A DNA stretch of 64,000 bases from Symsagittifera roscoffensis (Eukaryota; Xenacoelomorpha; Acoela; Convolutidae), in assembly GCF_963678635.1 (NCBI RefSeq), contig NC_087065.1, forward strand, positions 75,589,345 through 75,653,344. The letters are read 5' to 3'. Shown here one piece after another: positions 51,001 through 60,196 of this stretch (its first letter is position 1; each line of letters begins with the position of its first letter). The position numbers and the translations under genes are program-made. The notes under the pieces are model-generated. The model did not search any database. It was given only the letters and a program-made list of their open reading frames with translations, and was not told where the DNA came from.

Positions 51001-54000
51001 GCAAAATAAATTCATTATTTTTGAAACAAATTGTCCATTTTGAGTTATATTGCGAGTCATTTACTGAGCTTAACAAACACGCAATCAATCTGTCTATTTG
51101 GTACTTTTTAAGAAATCCATTTTTGGCCGACTGACATTAAAACTTTCCAAAAAGTGCCCAAAAACTTTTTTTAACCTATTTTTTCAAAAATTTGCCTGCG
51201 GCGCCGAAAATTTGGCCAAAACATAGTCATTTTAGTGCTCTTTAGGAGAGCTCGGAAAATCAATTTGGTCGACCTATAAAAAGTCGAAAAAATTTTGAAA
51301 ATCCGCCCCCCCCCCCCCCCCTCGAGAAAACCCTAGATCCGCCCCTGAAAAGTTGTTTGTTACACACACAATTGATTTAGAGGCGAAACCCACACGCACA
51401 TAAAAAAATTTCGCTCATCAAACAACCCAATCAGTGGCTACTAAGCCGATATAACATAAGCCGAAAAAAAAATTGAAAATGAAATTTTAACAAACCGAGT
51501 TGGTAAAATTATAACCAATATAAAAATGAGGAGGGGAGCAAAAAATTGTATTTCCCTTTATACGACCCAAAAATTCTTGACTACGCCGATAAAAAATAGG
51601 CCGTAATAAATTGGGGCGATTAATATTTTTAAGCGAAACAAAAAAACAAAAACAGGAAATACGAAACACTACAAACAAATTGAATAACAATTGCGGCAGC
51701 AAAAAAAAAATCGATTCTAATATGTGGCAACTAAGCCGATAAAACACAAGCAGATAATTAAAAGGCCGAAAATTTTACTTGAAACAGAATATTTCCCGTT
51801 TGAAAAAAAAAACATTCTGATCAGATTCGAACTCTTGACCTTTGCCGTCCCAGCCGTATTCGTTACCTCCAGACTAAATGTGCCGGGAATTCATTGAATA
51901 TGAAAACTGAATATATTATGAACCACGGTAGATGAGTCGTGTGAACAAAGTTATTTACGGGAAAAAGTCTAGTACTCGATTGCAATACCCTTGCTGATCG
52001 CACGGGTAAAAAAATGTAACCGAGTATATCTCATCGTTGTCCTCACCTATGTCGAGTACCCACAAATCGCCCAGTCTGACTCCACTCATACCGCCGTAGA
52101 TGAATATCTTGGTGCTGTTGTTGGCCTCGTCCCAGTGCACCACCCCCGAGTGTGATTCCCGGGCGGGGGGAGGCTGGCCGGTGACGTACGGCAACTCCCA
52201 TGAAGTGGCTCCACTACTGGGTCGCAATTCCAGTACATACAGATCATTCAAGTAGCTAAAAAAACCTTCGCTCAAGTTTCAATCACGTGGACTTCGCTCA
52301 AGATTAAACAACGTGGAATCTATAACTTTGCCATGAAACTAGTTTATTTTTGGAAAATATAGACACAGATACCTGGATCTGACAAGATGGATAACTGTTT
52401 TCATTTTCATTGCTTATTAGATTATTAAATTGCAGTTTCTTTATTCGCAGTTTCTCTATTCGAAGCGTGCAACCAACTATACACGATATATTGACATTTT
52501 CTAGATAATAAACAAAAAAGGCCTCACCGAGGTATGTTATTCTTGGGATCGTCGCTTTCGTTAGACAGTCCGCCGAATAGAAAGCATTTGTGGCTGTGAA
52601 TGTTGAAGCTGTGGCCCAGCCGGGCACAGGGAGAGGGCGCATTCCTCGGTGGTCTGGGTTTGAGTCGCTTCCACTCCCATCTGCTTGCCTGCAGTTCGTA
52701 GAGGTCATTTGAGTACTTTCCAAACTCCACCATACCTTCAGAGAATGCAGCAAAAGTCAATTTTCTTGCAGACAAAGATCACCATGATGTTACGGATCTC
52801 AAATTTCAGCAAAAAGAATAAAAACTATCATTTTTGTAGGTCTACTAAATTGACGTCGCAATCTTCAAAATGCAACTAAGACATATTCAAACAAGACTTT
52901 TTGCAACATTTTTGCATATTCATTTTTGTAGGTCTACTAAATTGACGTCGCAATCTTCAAAATGCAAACAAGACATATTCAAACAAGACTTTTTGCCAAC
53001 ATATTCGAGCCGCGGGCAAGTTCCCGAAAATTTTGCAGAAAATGCTGTTTTCAAGTTCTCCAAACATCATCGAATGATAATTAAACACAAGATCATGTTC
53101 CCAATTGGCAGCCCTGCTGGTGTGCAAATGTTTATCGACTCTATTATATCTGAACAGGATTACTCACCTCCAAAAATGAGAAGTCTGGTCCCTTCTACAA
53201 CAAATCCATAAGCGGCACATCCTGGGGGAATTTCGCCTCTCACGGCAGGAACAAACCACTGGTTAGACACTAAAACAAACAGTTTCCATTTAACAGACCA
53301 GGATAGCAGGTCGCTGTGCAAGTAGCACGTAATTTACCGACCACTCTGATTTCCGAAACAAAATTCAAAAAAAAAACTGCAAACATAGCCGACTGACAGT
53401 TGGAAAAGAGTTATGAATGCAAAGAAACAGAAAAAAAACTGACTTATATTTTAAAAAACAGCCTTCGAACTTCGAAGAAAAAAATAGATGTCCTTCAACA
53501 TCATTGGATTTCTTGAGCAATTTATGAGTCACAATTTTTTCATAAAATTAACCCAATTTGAGAAAACTGGATCAATGCGTAAAGATTACAAAAATTTGAT
53601 CACACTTTTTAAGATCTTTACATTTTTACTGTTCGATAGTGGAGTTTGCTCTCCTTTTAACAAAGGAAATGAAATGAACTTTAAAAAAAAACATGTCAAT
53701 CTGCAAAAGTGAAGTATGAGCGTGAACAATTTTTAAAGTATATTTCCAGAAAAAAAATTGGCAAGACATATATGAGAGTAAAGACTACGCTCATTACCCT
53801 TAATAACTTAAGAAAATCGAGAAAATTTTTTCTTTTTTCAAATAATTATTTGTCCGAATTTCCGGTTAATTTTTTTTCTCGGTTTGTGGACTAAATTTGA
53901 CTCAAAAATGTAGTTGGAAAAGGCTCTAAAATGTAGTTGGAAAAAGTGAAGAAATGCTGAATGAGTGTTACCAAAAACTAAATTAACGTTAAACTTGCAA

Positions 54001-57000
54001 GTCGAATTCAAATAGTTGGAGGTCAGCGTCTATTCAAATTTAGTCCACAAGCCGAAAAAAGATAAATTTTCCTTGACACAGACAGCCATCAATGCTACCC
54101 CTCTTAAATAAAAAAATAAGGCACACTAAAACGGCGAAAGCTGGCTGCACCATCAAACAAAACCCGCGCTTTGAAATTAAGTCGACAGAAAATAAGCAGA
54201 TAAGATTTCCAGACAGACAATTCATGTTTTCTCAGTCAAAATTTCAAACTTCAGATATGAAAAACAAGGTTCAACCGGAACTCGAGCCCCAGACTTTAGG
54301 CGCACAAGCCAATCCTTTCACTACTGGTACCAAAAAGAAGTTCTGGGAAAATACTGGGGTTTCATAATATAGCGAATTTACTTTTCCAGATTTCTACGAA
54401 TAGTTGTTTATGGGATAAAGTCTAGTGAACGATAGTCTTTAAAGACAAATAAAAATCAATAAGATAGATTTTGAAGTTTCTCATCAATACCGTTCCGATT
54501 TACAAATGGTCGCATCAATCTTCTTGCTAACAATGCAATTCAATGCATTGCAGGCAGGCAGAAAACCAGCCTGCCTGCTATAATTCTTCTATAATTACTT
54601 TCGAATCTTTATTTATTTATATGTTAAAACGTAGCCAACAGTCAGTTGGAAAAAGTCAAGAAACGCAAGTAATAGTGACTTCTTTTTCTGAAAAAATCTC
54701 AACTTTCGAATTTCAAAGAAGAAGGATGGCTTTAAAGAACATGTATGGTGACCAGTGGATTTGCACTCAGTGCCAAGAAGAGGAGACTGTTCCGGCCATT
54801 AGGGAAAAAGCAAAAAACTGTAGACGATATCTTGAGATCGGCGCAGAGTGACTATCGACAGCATCTTAGACAGGGTCAACACGCTTTATCACAACTTGGA
54901 ATTTACTATCGAAAGGTCGAGAGACAACGGTATCCCTTTTCTGGACATGTTCGTAAAATGCCAAGATGCATGTGTGAGTTGGTATCAGAAACCCACAGAT
55001 ACTGGACTGATCCTTTCCTTCAGAGCCTTTGCACCGAGTGGTTACAAACGCAATATGATTTAGGGCTGTATTCACCGCATCTTTAATGCCACATCGACAT
55101 GGAACAATTTCCATACCGGTACTCAAAAGGCAAAGAAGATATGGGAAGCAAACCAGTATCCACCCCAATTCTACGAACCCATCGTCAGAGAAACTATTGA
55201 TAAACTGTTGGGGCCGAAAATCAACATCACGGACAGGCAGAAGAAAGACAAAGGCCTGTCAACAAGGTTCACTTTGCAATACAGAGGCACTGTGAGTGAC
55301 ACGTTTATAAGACATTTGAACAATATGTCTTATATCCGAGCTTCATAACTTTTTGTGTAAAAAACATTGTGCGTAACTTGTTCTACCCATTAAAGCTAAA
55401 ATCTGAGACTTTGGGGGGTAGTTTTCGAGAAAATGTAAAAAGTCCAAAAATATGGGTAAAAAATTCCCCCACAAACTTTTTCAAAGGCTGTAGAAAATGG
55501 GGTAAGGTAAAAAGAGACTAGGGATTTATGCAGGGACCTAGATTAGTGGGCGCACTTCACATTGTAACCACTTTTTTTAAAAAAAATCGGTTGAGTAGTT
55601 TTTGAGAAAACTAATTTTTTTGAAAGTGAAAAATTTTTGCAAAGCGCCTGAAAAAAAATTAAGACCCGATCCCAATAATTTTTTAATTATACCTGCTTTT
55701 ATCAAACGTAAATCTTTTCAGTTTTCAGGGTGTTGCAAACTGCACAAGTGCATAGCACTTGCCACATGCATAAGTAAGCCTCGTTGATTTTTCTCAGAAA
55801 ACGTTTGATATAGATTGGTGGTTGTGATTTTGTCGATTACACATCTGTTTTAAACTCCTCTGTACAATATTCACTAGTTTGGGGGCTCAGATCCAAAATT
55901 TTAAGACTATTCCTGGAAAAAAAAAACGAAATAAAAATCACGACCTATATAAGAGGCTGAACTTCGTACATCGACTCGTAAAAACAGGGGAAACAAGAGG
56001 GGACATGATTGTAAAATGTCTGTTAGTTGACAAAAGAGGTCTACAGAAATATCTGATTGATAAACAAGTTGTGTACCTGGAAAAAAAATAATTAAGAGCT
56101 TTCCCATACTTAAAAATTCAATTAAAATTGCCCTTTTTTTTTTTTTACCATTTTTGGGCAATCGGCTGATAAAAAATGATTTTTGTCAACTGATGCGATG
56201 TAAAAAAAAAAATTCTCTACAACCCAAAGGCATTTTCAGTCGTGATGCAAGTTAAATTTATTTTCAGTCGTGATGCAAGTTAAATTTATTTTTAATCGAC
56301 TTGATCAAAAATTCACTGAAACAGTTCAAAAAGTTTTGCAGTAATTTCAGATTGATTGCCATTGAACGTCATCTTCCCAAAATGAAAAATCCTACAGCAG
56401 TGAGGTTGAACTTTTTTTAAAACTGAAACACCTATTGGAAAAAATCTATATTGGTTCATCCATTTGTGCTACAGCAAAAAGGTCAAATCTTTCTTTCCTA
56501 ATTGCAGGGGAAATGGGTTGAGGAATTTCTTCAGTTTCGTTTAATTGAAGCTACCATACCTAGGACAGCCGGGTGAGGAATTGGTCTTGTTTCGTTTAAA
56601 TAAAGCTACCATGGCGTGGATAGCCGGCTGCTATGCAACTAAAACAAACTTTCCGACGAAACTGATTTTCAGGAAAATCAAAAACAAAAAAAATTAATTT
56701 TCAAAATTCGAAAAACTTATATTTTATGCGTTTTGCAACTAACTACATTTCCTAATTTTTTTTCGAAAAAAAATATAGAAAAAAATGATCAATGCAAGAA
56801 AAAGCGGTAGCCAAAATAACGATATCATAAAAGAAGAATTAGAAATTTTGTGCACCATTGAAACAATTTCAGTCGTGATGCAATTAATATTTATTCTGTA
56901 AAACAGCGAATCGGCATCGCCGTCCAACTGGGAAATGCTGCATGCGTTGCCGAGGCGCTCGAAATATCAAAGTTCAACTCTTAACTTTTTATTTTATTTT

Positions 57001-57547
57001 GTTTATACAAACCCTTTTTTTAACTTTTGTAATTTACTTCCATATTTGATTGAAAAAAAAATTCTGTATCTATTTTATCACATAATTACTCAAACTGTTT
57101 ACTGAAAATTACGAGGATTTCAAGATACTTGCCTTTAACTGACCACTTTAACGCATTTGATAATTTCACTGCCTGAGTTAATAACTTTGCTAAAGGTCAT
57201 CGAAATCATAGATACAATTGAAAAAAAAAACTATTCTCTATCGGATCCTCCCCCCACGCAAAGTATAGATCCTCACAATACAAACTGGTGGGGACTGAAT
57301 ATCGTTTTCTTAGTTGAATAAAGTTTGTCTATAAAAAATCATTTCAAGCAAAAACTGAATAAAAGTTACGCTATCTACCTGTATTGTAGACATGCAATTC
57401 GTCCACAATTCCCTCATTTCCTCCACCAAAAACTATCATTAATTCCTTTATAGCAACTGCTCGGTGTCCATGTCGCGGTCGTGGTTGTGGTCCTGAAGTA
57501 TTCGCTACTCTTCTCCATTTTAGTGCCGTATTTGATTCGAGTGTCAT
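24374..57547 (-). CDS. HCFC1: Host cell factor (HCF-1/HCFC1 orthologue), 20 exons, 1502 aa
   Basis: Exons in transcript order: 57547-57379, 53269-53168, 52735-52528, 52255-52047, 50993-50751, 49711-49542, 49201-48928, 48430-48363, 47409-47323, 46844-46698, 45824-45570, 45319-45142, 38921-38826, 38703-37859, 36620-36480, 36087-35770, 35522-35142, 27535-27356, 27002-26713, 24521-24374. The sum is 4509 nt, in phase throughout. Near-identical blocks to known HCF include [83 protein letters not shown] and [20 protein letters not shown]. Known role: nuclear adaptor joining transcription factors to SET1/MLL, Sin3/HDAC and OGT complexes. All introns are GT-AG except possibly the one after exon 9. The start ATG has A at -3. 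Confidence 0.95.
25728..25786. repeat. 19-bp triplicate
   Basis: GTTTGTTTGACAAAATTTT occurs three times in a row. It is in the HCF intron between exons 19 and 20. The rest of that intron (24522-26547) is plain AT-rich DNA apart from a short CATA microsatellite near 24657. Confidence 0.8.
26548..26656. mobile_element. Fold-back element / long hairpin in an HCF intron
   Basis: The left arm 26548-26591 and right arm 26614-26656 are inverted copies with only two or three differences, around a 22-nt loop. It lies 57 nt downstream of the HCF exon 19 donor. The arms would form a pre-miRNA-sized or dsRNA-like hairpin in either transcript. It is most simply a small palindromic MITE. Confidence 0.8.
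27822..34225 (-). repeat. Tandem array of about 14 copies of a ~460-bp composite SINE unit
   Basis: The motif CGAAGCTTCACTTCGC and its neighbours recur at about 28311, 28768, 29227, 29690, 30154, 30614, 31079, 31538, 32005, 32461, 32928, 33391 and 33850, with a diverged first copy at 27830. Each unit on the minus strand has a tRNA-like head (box A TGAGTGG, box B GTTCAAATC), the family A tail ending in a hairpin, and about 130 bp resembling the end of family B. Inner copies are nearly identical. Edge copies are more diverged and closer to dispersed family A. It fills most of the HCF intron between exons 17 and 18. Confidence 0.93.
36480..38921 (-). CDS. HCFC1: HCF exons 13-15: acidic region with candidate Taspase1 site
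   Basis: Residues 736-1064. Exon 14 (845 nt) is the largest and is strongly acidic (many Glu/Asp, Gln and Ser). It has a QLDG tetrapeptide at residues 811-814, and three copies of D-(F/I)-L-D-Q-(F/S) at 38249-38266, 38195-38212 and 38114-38131. Known: HCF-1 carries an acidic activation region, and Drosophila HCF is cleaved by Taspase1 rather than at HCF repeats. Exon 13 (32 aa) lies alone between two introns, the upstream one 6.2 kb long, but both junctions fit. Exon 15 is a short Ser/His/Glu-rich piece. Confidence 0.85.
36722..37165 (-). mobile_element. Family B element with internal 69-bp tandem duplication
   Basis: Reverse copy beginning ACATAGCCAACTAACAG. The segment 36881-36949 is repeated almost exactly at 36950-37018. 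Further minus copies or fragments: 34215-34500, 37640-37735, 40213-40400, 45900-46285, 53383-53800, 54632-54740 and 55915-55980. Confidence 0.78.
37370..37640 (-). mobile_element. Family C tRNA-like element, reverse copy
   Basis: Mirror of 21990-22330, including CCCAGGTTCGAACCCTC and GCATTGGCTGTACTTAATAG. A family B 5' fragment follows at 37640-37735. It lies in the HCF intron between exons 15 and 14. Confidence 0.7.
39530..39960. other. Unexplained GC-rich island in HCF intron 12
   Basis: About 400 bp, markedly more GC-rich than the flanks, with an open frame of 94 codons on + and an antisense one on -. CTTGAGGG at 39541 is mirrored by CCCTCAAG at 39832, weak evidence for a small transposon. 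No protein family or known RNA is recognised in it. Confidence 0.4.
43080..43900. repeat. Diverged direct repeats in HCF intron 12
   Basis: Recurring phrases such as ACCTGTTGTTTAGATT, ACCTGTATTTTAGATT and CCCGTTCTTTGAATTTAA, each followed by TTTGGxAGG and TTCGAGA, at about 105-160 bp spacing. A related piece is at 55350-55450. No coding potential was found. Confidence 0.55.
44150..44890 (-). mobile_element. Two consecutive family D SINE copies
   Basis: 44150-44420 and 44620-44890. Each carries GATTCGAACC- or GATTCCAACC-like box B sequence in reverse orientation, ending in a poly-A-like stretch on the + side. They lie in HCF intron 12 (38922-45141). Confidence 0.68.
45142..47409 (-). CDS. HCFC1: HCF exons 9-12: Val/Thr/Ser-rich basic region
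   Basis: Residues 482-736. Low-complexity sequence with alternating Val, Thr, Ser, Gly and Lys (for example [38 protein letters not shown]). It resembles the basic region of human HCF-1 in composition, and [10 protein letters not shown] parallels the human GPLPAGTILK. The six 26-residue HCF proteolytic repeats (THETGTT core) of vertebrates are not present. Exon 9 needs a GC donor (CAG|GCTAGT at 47323/47322) to stay in phase with exon 10. Confidence 0.82.
45900..46285 (-). mobile_element. Family B element
   Basis: Contains the shared landmarks AACCCAGTTTGAGAGAACTGG and ACCTATATAAG, and ends CTACGTTCATTGACTCTT. It lies in the HCF intron between exons 11 and 10 and has no coding capacity. Confidence 0.72.
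48000..48300 (+). mobile_element. Family E element (GCGCGC core, CTAGATCCGCCCCTG end)
   Basis: Shares GAGCGCGCGCCGAAAAA, GTGCCTAAAAACGC and the terminal CTAGATCCGCCCCTGA with 51080-51350 (+), 20350-20560 (+, partial) and 6785-6990 (-, partial). No ORF. A short CAGGGGC end appears alone at about 19810. Confidence 0.68.
48363..49201 (-). CDS. HCFC1: HCF exons 7-8: N-terminal Fn3 strand block (self-association segment)
   Basis: Residues 368-481. The first 50 residues ([14 protein letters not shown] through [11 protein letters not shown]) match the end of the propeller and the SAS1N segment, which in human HCF-1 pairs with the C-terminal Fn3 region to hold the two subunits together. After residue 418 the sequence turns Pro/Val/Gly-rich and is not conserved. 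Confidence 0.9.
49542..57547 (-). CDS. HCFC1: HCF exons 1-6: six-bladed Kelch beta-propeller
   Basis: Residues 1-367. Repeated Kelch signatures ([41 protein letters not shown]) each precede Trp/Tyr-containing strands. In known HCF this propeller binds factors carrying a (D/E)HxY motif and is needed for cell-cycle progression. The proline altered in the hamster tsBN67 mutant (Pro134 in human) is kept as Pro126, in [10 protein letters not shown]. Blades 5-6 contain a Ser/Gly insertion (about residues 250-270) and a Gly-rich loop absent from the human protein. Intron 1 (53270-57378) holds the Penelope relic. Confidence 0.95.
51080..51350 (+). mobile_element. Family E element containing a poly-C run
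   Basis: Same family as 48000-48300. Just before the terminal CTAGATCCGCCCCTG it has about 17 consecutive C (about 51305-51321), where the other copy has CCGCCCCC. It is in the HCF intron between exons 5 and 4. Confidence 0.68.
51700..51975 (-). mobile_element. Family D tRNA-like SINE (representative copy)
   Basis: The minus strand shows a tRNA-like region with a box B-like GTTCGAATCTG, after a constant block (AACTAAGCCGATAAAACA on the + strand). Further copies in the same orientation: 20640-20940, 34850-35060, 41590-41880, 44150-44420, 44620-44890 and 54040-54440. They vary in the tRNA part but share the block AAGCCGA-AAA-AAGCAGA and the ending AAAAAGTCTA. Except for the copy at 20640-20940, which is intergenic, these copies lie in HCF introns. 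Confidence 0.7.
52829..52998 (+). repeat. 92-bp tandem duplication in HCF intron 2
   Basis: CATTTTTGTAGGTCTACTAA begins at 52829 and again at 52921. The copies are almost identical up to CAAGACTTTTTGC. It lies 90 nt upstream of HCF exon 3 in transcript terms. Confidence 0.8.
53383..53800 (-). mobile_element. Family B element
   Basis: Begins ACATAGCCGACTGACAGTT and ends CTACGCTCATTACCCTT. It is in HCF intron 1, a little upstream of the Penelope relic. Another fragment abuts that relic at 54632-54740. Confidence 0.72.
54745..55340 (+). pseudogene. Penelope-like element relic (C-terminal reverse transcriptase/thumb)
   Basis: The frame from 54848 gives [20 protein letters not shown], then [20 protein letters not shown] and SGYKRNMI. 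After one TAG it gives [35 protein letters not shown] and [15 protein letters not shown]. This follows the Penelope/Athena order (PFLDxxV, YRKPTxTGxxxxxxSxxP, YKxxLIxxxxxR, NGYP, YxGxxSxxF) that leads into a GIY-YIG endonuclease in full elements. The endonuclease and the catalytic YxDD are absent, so this is a dead fragment. It lies in HCF intron 1, antisense to HCF. Confidence 0.75.
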
Positions 57548-57880
57548 TTTAACTCATAACTCCCAAAAAAAATAAAAAACGATCACTTTAATTGCCGATA
57601 ATTGGTTTGTTTATATTGATAAGTAAATCTAAAATGCTGATCGCTTTTTTCGCTCTAACATCAACCTCCCGGATGAAAAAGGATTAAGTCGCGCGTGATC
57701 AAGTGTCCAAAAATAAAAAGAATCTAAAAAGATAGAGAGATTGCGTCAGGTAGTTGATTGATCTGAATTTTTTTTCTTGAAGAAATCAGTCGGGATTCCA
57801 AAAAACAAAGAAAAAGAAACACTGAATAAGAATTCGTTTGTTTCTTTTTCAGTTAAGCATGACGAAAAACCGAAATTTAT

Positions 57881-58162
57881 GGGAAACGGACTTTATCCTC
57901 CACGGTCATTATCCTCCAGGCGATATCCTCAACCATTATCCTCCATTTCTCAAACAGGGACTTTTTCCTCCATTTTATCCCCCAATTTTATGAATTTGGA
58001 TGTTTTCCTCCAATTAGTAAATTCAGTCAAATTATTAGATTATATCCAATATTTGATCATTTCAGACAATAAATGGAACTTCCTGATCATTCCGCGTACG
58101 GGCAGCCCAATTATATGGAACAAGTTGACTTCGGAACATCTGGAGGATAAAGTCCGTTTCCC
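57881..58162. mobile_element. 282-bp MITE with 22-bp perfect terminal inverted repeats
   Basis: The left end, 57881-57902 (starts GGGAAACGGACTTTATC), is the exact reverse complement of the right end, 58141-58162. Inside the left half the motif TATCCTCC recurs several times (about 57893-57990), as expected for subterminal transposase-binding repeats. I see no coding capacity and no clear target-site duplication. It lies about 330 bp upstream of the HCF start codon. A DNA transposon superfamily cannot be assigned with confidence. Confidence 0.85.
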
Positions 58163-59026
58163 TTGAAAGAAAGAGTAAATTAAGTATCCAATAAATGGAC
58201 AAATGTGTAATAAAATAATAACCGCGTGTATATTGTATAAATAAAAAGCACGTGCAAAAAAAAGGTGGAGAATTGATAACTTGTTTTACGCTTGTCGTGT
58301 CGCCTTCAATAACTTCTCCACAGTGTTAGAGCATTCTGTGAAGCCATGACATGTGTCTAAATGTCTGAAATCAATATTATTGTTACAATATCTGCAAATA
58401 CAGTCCAGTTGGGACTCAAAACACCTTTCGACTAAGCAAATAAGATGATGGGCCTCATGTAACATTCGCCCGGAAGATACATATCGACGGATAACAAAAC
58501 TAAGTCTTAAGACGACTGGCTAGCGTCTAAACAGAGCTTTGCATGTTTTTCACCGTCTCTACCAAGCCAGTACTTTTCGGTGGTCTTTCTTACATCAGGT
58601 CGACAAAAACGTTACTGTTCTCCGGCTTCGACCAGAACGCTCAAATTAACTGAATTACATGCAAAAATAGTGAGCTCATGGCTGGGTCTCAGTATCCCCA
58701 GACCACGAGGTCACTCCTAAAAACAGGGCTACTACTTATCATATTACTATTGTTTTTGTTCAGTAGATAAAAATCATCATCTCCATCGAAGATGGATCAA
58801 CCCTTTCCCCCAACTCCTAGCACCTCATCCTTGTCAAAACTAATCAAAATATCAGTTAAATTCAAGTCAGGACATGACAGGATGCTAAAAGTTTATGTGA
58901 GTTAATAAAAGTTTCCGTCCCGAGACCCCTCCGGATTCTCGAATCCGCCGAATCAAGCTCCTTACTCTTGATTTCTTGCTAACCCGGAAGGCTGGTTCTC
59001 ACCCTTCACCGTTGTTGGCAACGGCC

Positions 59027-59058
59027 TTGCAACTATTGTAGCAGCACAATAGTTGCAA
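59027..59058. other. Perfect 13-bp hairpin
   Basis: TTGCAACTATTGT and its exact reverse complement flank AGCAGC. It is in the 58.2-60.2 kb intergenic stretch between HCF and the unrecognised ORF. That stretch also has a CRE-like TGACGTCA at 59200-59207, and otherwise nothing I can name. Confidence 0.6.
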
Positions 59059-59732
59059 CTCGGAACGTTCTCTGCTATTCTGTAGTTTGTTGTCGTTCTC
59101 CAATCTCGATTTTCGTACTGTTCGCAATCGCAGATAAAAGTTGTTCTGTTTTTCACTCGCTTTTTGTTAAAATGGCCGTTTCAGCATTTCTCAGAAATGT
59201 GACGTCATCATTCGAATTTTTGAAAATTTAAAATACTAGAATATTCCAGCCTTCACCGTTTGGCTAAACGTTCCAATAACGCCCTTAGTTCATAAAAATC
59301 ACCAATCCGGAAGGCTTACTGCTAAAATTCCGAATTCTGCAGAGATTGCATTTTGGCCATTCTGGTCGAATGTCACATACTCCCCGGACAGTCCGGTCAA
59401 TGTCCTCATTGAATCGCGCAATGTTCTAAATGATTACAGTGTCATCGAACAGAATTTACAAAATGCACGAAATTACTTTTATCTACGTCACATCGACTCA
59501 CTGCAGAATATAAATGGCATCATACTACATCACTATAGCCTTCAAATTCTTTCATTAATCTGCACATTGAGGATATGACTTAAGATAAAACATATTTTCT
59601 GACTTCCAGTGTCAATGTCCCGATTGAAACTTTTTCTCCTAGATTTAAAAGGTGTTGGCTTGCAGGACAGTCCTGCCAACCAACAAGCTAAAATTATCCT
59701 ACTATGCTCCTTCCCTTCGGAAATCTTGCTTG

Positions 59733-59738
59733 TTTATT
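59733..59738 (-). terminator. Candidate poly(A) signal for the unrecognised ORF
   Basis: AATAAA on the minus strand, 460 nt after the TGA. The intervening DNA is purine-rich on the minus strand, especially 60190-60080. Position and motif only. Confidence 0.25.
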
Positions 59739-60196
59739 GTCCTGAATATTAAAACTAAGAAACTTTGTGGTTAGAAGGAACAATGCAACAACCTCCCTCC
59801 TCAAGAAGTTACTCAAGTTTTTCATGTCACCACAAAGTGACCAGTCTTCCTAAGTGATTAAAAACAATCATGCAGGCTGGAATATTTAAATATACTCTTC
59901 CCTCAAGCCTTTCTAAATAAATAATAAGTGAGTGTCTCTAAAGCCACTTCAACTAAAACCAAAATGCAAATTTATAAATGCAACAATTTCAAAACTCAAC
60001 TAAATGTTTCAGTTTTCAATTACAACTTGGTTGCTTGGTTTCTCACTTGAGTTTTTCACACACATAAAACAATTCTGAGTTTTAACTTTTCTTCATCATC
60101 CCTTTGTTCTCTTCTTTTTTCGTCGTTTAGAAGTTCTAAAACTTCTAAATTCTTCTAATTTTCTTTCTTGCTGCCTCTTGTTTTCTCGACCATTCG

